This document shows positions 4,898 to 6,595 of a DNA stretch of 6,595 nucleotides, piece by piece; the first letter of the stretch is position 1, and each line of letters opens with the position of its first letter. The DNA lies in assembly GCA_018713805.1 (NCBI GenBank), contig DVOF01000227.1, positions 1-6,595 of the forward strand, in the 5' to 3' direction. The translations under genes and the position numbers were made by a program. The notes under the pieces were generated by a model. That model saw only the letters and a list, made by a program, of their open reading frames with translations. It was not told where the DNA came from and did not search any database. Origin of the DNA: Candidatus Aphodoplasma excrementigallinarum (GTDB lineage: Bacteria > Bacillota > Clostridia > UBA1381 > UMGS1253).

Positions 4898-6496
4898 TTA
4901 TTGATTTTTCTCTATCACCGCGCACGCCACGCGAATCCCGTCGAGCGCCGCGCTCATGATCCCGCCCGCATAGCCCGCGCCCTCGCCGCAGGGGTAAACG
5001 CCCGCGACATTGCTCTCGTACGTTTCGCCGCGGTAGAACCGCACCGGCGACGACGAGCGCGTTTCCACGCCGGTCAATACCGCGTCGTAGCTGTCAAAGC
5101 CGGCGAGCCGCCGCCCGAACTGGCGGATGCCCTCCTTCAGGCCTGCGCATATAAAATCCGGCAAACACGTCCGCAGGTCGGCAAACGCCGTTCCGGGACG
5201 GTAGGTCGGCGCTACCTCGCCAAACTCCGCCGCGACCTTGTCCTCCAAAAATGCGCCAACGAGGTTGATCGGAGCTTGATAATTCCCGCCGCCCGCCGCA
5301 TAGGCCGCCCGCTCCCACCTGCGCTGGAACTCCACGCCCGCGAGCGGGTGGGTGCTCCCAAAGTCGGCGGGCCGCACGTCGCACAAAAGCGCGGCGTTTG
5401 CATTGGCCCCGTCGCGCGCGCGGTCGCTCATCCCGTTCGTTACGAGCATTCCCGGCTCGGACGCCGCCGCAACGACGCGCCCGCCCGGACACATGCAGAA
5501 CGTATACACGCCCCGCCCGTCGGTAAGCCGGTGCGACAGCTTGTAATCCGCCGCGCCGAGCGCCGCATGGCCCGCAAACTTGCCGTACTGCGCGCGGTCG
5601 ATCCGCTTTTGCAGATGTTCGACCCGCACGCCCATGGAGAACGGCTTCTGCTCCATGGAAAGGCCAGCCTCATGCAGCATGGCGAACGTGTCGCGCGCGC
5701 TGTGCCCGATGGCTAATATCAGCGTATCGCACGGTAGCTCCTCCGCTCCATCCGGCGTTTCGCACCGCAGGGCAGACAGTGCGCCGCCCGTTTTTTCAAT
5801 CCCGCACAGCTTTGTATGGAACCGGATTTCTCCGCCCAGCTCCACAATCGCCGCGCGTATATTTTTCACGACACGGCGCAATATATCCGTCCCGATGTGC
5901 GGCTTTGCCATATATAAAATATCCTCCGGCGCGCCGAAGCGTACAAACTCCGACAGGATAAACGACAGGCGCGCATCGTTTACGCCGCAGGTCAGCTTCC
6001 CGTCCGAAAACGTACCCGCGCCGCCTTCGCCGAACTGGACGTTACTCTCTGTATCGAGCGCGCCGCCGCCAAAAAAGCCCTCGACCGCCGCCGTCCGGCT
6101 GTCCACATCGCCGCCGCGCTCAAGCACAATTGGCGCAAGGCCCGCACGTGCCAGCAAAAGCGCGCAGAACATCCCCGCCGGGCCAAAGCCGCACACGACA
6201 GGGCGGCTTTGTGGTTTCCTTTTCGCCGTTTGGAACGTAAAGTTTGCCGGATGCAGCACGCGGACGCGCGCCTTGTCCGCGTGCGGCGGTATCCTGTCGC
6301 CGCCGTCCGTCAGTATGACGTCCACGCTGTAGACAAAGTGTACGTCGTGCTTTTTGCGCGCGTCAACCGACTTTTTCGCAATCGTCAGCGCCGCAATCCG
6401 CCCCGGCGGCACATGCAGCGCCTTTGCCGCGGCGGCGCGTAAATATTCTGTTGTATCCTCGTCCAGTCCGGCTCGGATTCCGCTTATCCGCAGCAT
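4898..6496 (-). CDS. NAD(P)/FAD-dependent dehydrogenase (COG2509 type)
   Basis: A 532-residue flavoprotein of the COG2509 'uncharacterised FAD-dependent dehydrogenase' group. Residues 1-90 are the N-terminal domain typical of the group (LRISGIRAGLDED..., KKSVDARKKHDVHFVYSVDV). The dinucleotide-binding loop is G103-F-G105-P-A-G108, with E126 (VLERG) the expected ribose-binding acid. Further family landmarks are FGEGGAGTFSDGKL (155-168), DTLILAIGHSARDTF (257-271), FSMGVRVEH (286-294), YTFCMCPGGRVVAAASE (331-347) and the C-terminal FAD motif YPCGEGAGYAGGIMSAALDG (501-520). Substrate and physiological partner are unknown; the protein should be soluble. The ATG has GGAGG at spacing 6, and 12 bp separate it from the preceding stop. 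The next gene starts 14 bp downstream. Its GC content is clearly higher than in the left half of the window (about 63% in a sampled line), and its many alanine, arginine and glycine codons fit that. Confidence 0.93.
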   Translation of the reverse strand: MLRISGIRAGLDEDTTEYLRAAAAKALHVPPGRIAALTIAKKSVDARKKHDVHFVYSVDVILTDGGDRIPPHADKARVRVLHPANFTFQTAKRKPQSRPVVCGFGPAGMFCALLLARAGLAPIVLERGGDVDSRTAAVEGFFGGGALDTESNVQFGEGGAGTFSDGKLTCGVNDARLSFILSEFVRFGAPEDILYMAKPHIGTDILRRVVKNIRAAIVELGGEIRFHTKLCGIEKTGGALSALRCETPDGAEELPCDTLILAIGHSARDTFAMLHEAGLSMEQKPFSMGVRVEHLQKRIDRAQYGKFAGHAALGAADYKLSHRLTDGRGVYTFCMCPGGRVVAAASEPGMLVTNGMSDRARDGANANAALLCDVRPADFGSTHPLAGVEFQRRWERAAYAAGGGNYQAPINLVGAFLEDKVAAEFGEVAPTYRPGTAFADLRTCLPDFICAGLKEGIRQFGRRLAGFDSYDAVLTGVETRSSSPVRFYRGETYESNVAGVYPCGEGAGYAGGIMSAALDGIRVACAVIEKNQ

Positions 6497-6508
6497 AGCA
6501 TGCCTCCA

Positions 6509-6595
6509 TTACCGTATTTTCCCGACCGTGACAGCGCCCACACCGCAGTCAAACCACAGCGCGCCGCCGTCCGCGTCCGCCGCCGTTTCGCAGAG
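6509..6595 (-). CDS. C-terminal fragment of an unidentified protein
   Basis: The last 28 codons of a gene entering from the right edge, ending in TAA at 6509-6511. The tail reads LCETAADADGGALWFDCG and then VGAVTVGKIR. It is judged coding because the frame is open to the edge, its composition matches the following gene, and it stops just before the FAD gene's ribosome binding site (6503-6507), as expected inside an operon. I do not recognise the family. No motif, membrane segment or repeat can be claimed from so short a piece. Confidence 0.5.
   Translation of the reverse strand, partial: LCETAADADGGALWFDCGVGAVTVGKIR

Noticed and set aside
4877..6332. Long plus-strand open frames opposite the FAD gene (4877-5716 and 5580-6332)
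   Set aside because: They overlap each other and the well-supported dehydrogenase, and their composition is low-complexity Arg/Ala/Pro/Ser. They are shadows of GC-rich coding DNA.
1..6595. CRISPR array, tRNA/rRNA, insertion sequence, toxin-antitoxin or phage-defence genes
   Set aside because: No regularly spaced direct repeats, cloverleaf-like sequence, transposase or terminal repeats, or defence-type domains were found on either strand by reading. The window is almost filled by ordinary metabolic-type genes.

Overview
The window looks like a piece of the chromosome of a moderately GC-rich Clostridia (Bacillota) member, plausibly an uncultured gut or anaerobic-digester relative of the Oscillospirales or Christensenellales. 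The reasons are strong AGGAGG-type ribosome binding sites, tightly packed co-directional genes, the B12-type radical SAM / DUF2344 gene pair, a COG2509-type FAD dehydrogenase, and the start of what looks like a LUD-domain protein. The assignment is inference: there is no rRNA or other marker gene here. All supported genes lie on the minus strand, so transcription runs from high to low coordinates. The plus strand carries only antisense shadow frames.

Reading with transcription, a first cluster covers 6595 to 3275. It holds the last 28 codons of an unidentified gene (6509-6595), a FAD-dependent dehydrogenase (4898-6496), a beta-propeller protein resembling oligogalacturonate lyase (3717-4883) and a HIT-family nucleotide-binding protein (3275-3706). 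Gaps are 12, 14 and 10 bp, so this is very likely one transcript whose promoter lies outside the window. The grouping does not map onto any pathway I know. The lyase-like protein is the only hint of a carbohydrate (pectin fragment) substrate.

A 113-bp spacer (3162-3274) follows. It holds a good extended -10 promoter and, directly after the -10, an 11+8+11 bp perfect inverted repeat, so the next cluster probably has its own start and perhaps its own control. That cluster is a B12-binding-type radical SAM protein (1320-3161), its usual partner DUF2344 (656-1330, read from a TTG start inside the end of the previous gene) and a small VOC/glyoxalase-fold protein (250-636). The first two belong to a conserved pair of unknown function, often seen near ribonuclease G and the L21/L27 genes. 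Here a VOC gene sits in the downstream position instead.

The 134-bp spacer 116-249 holds two hairpins, the second a possible terminator, and then a strong ribosome binding site for the truncated LUD-like gene at 1-115. GC content appears to fall along the window, from roughly 60% or more over the FAD gene to about 40-45% over the VOC gene (estimated by eye from sample lines).

I do not see a CRISPR array, transposon, tRNA, rRNA, phage module or defence system. The most interesting items are the promoter-adjacent palindrome, the odd company of the lyase-like protein, the GGG-codon ribosome binding site with TTG start, and the structured intergenic element. None of these by itself shows a new biological system.
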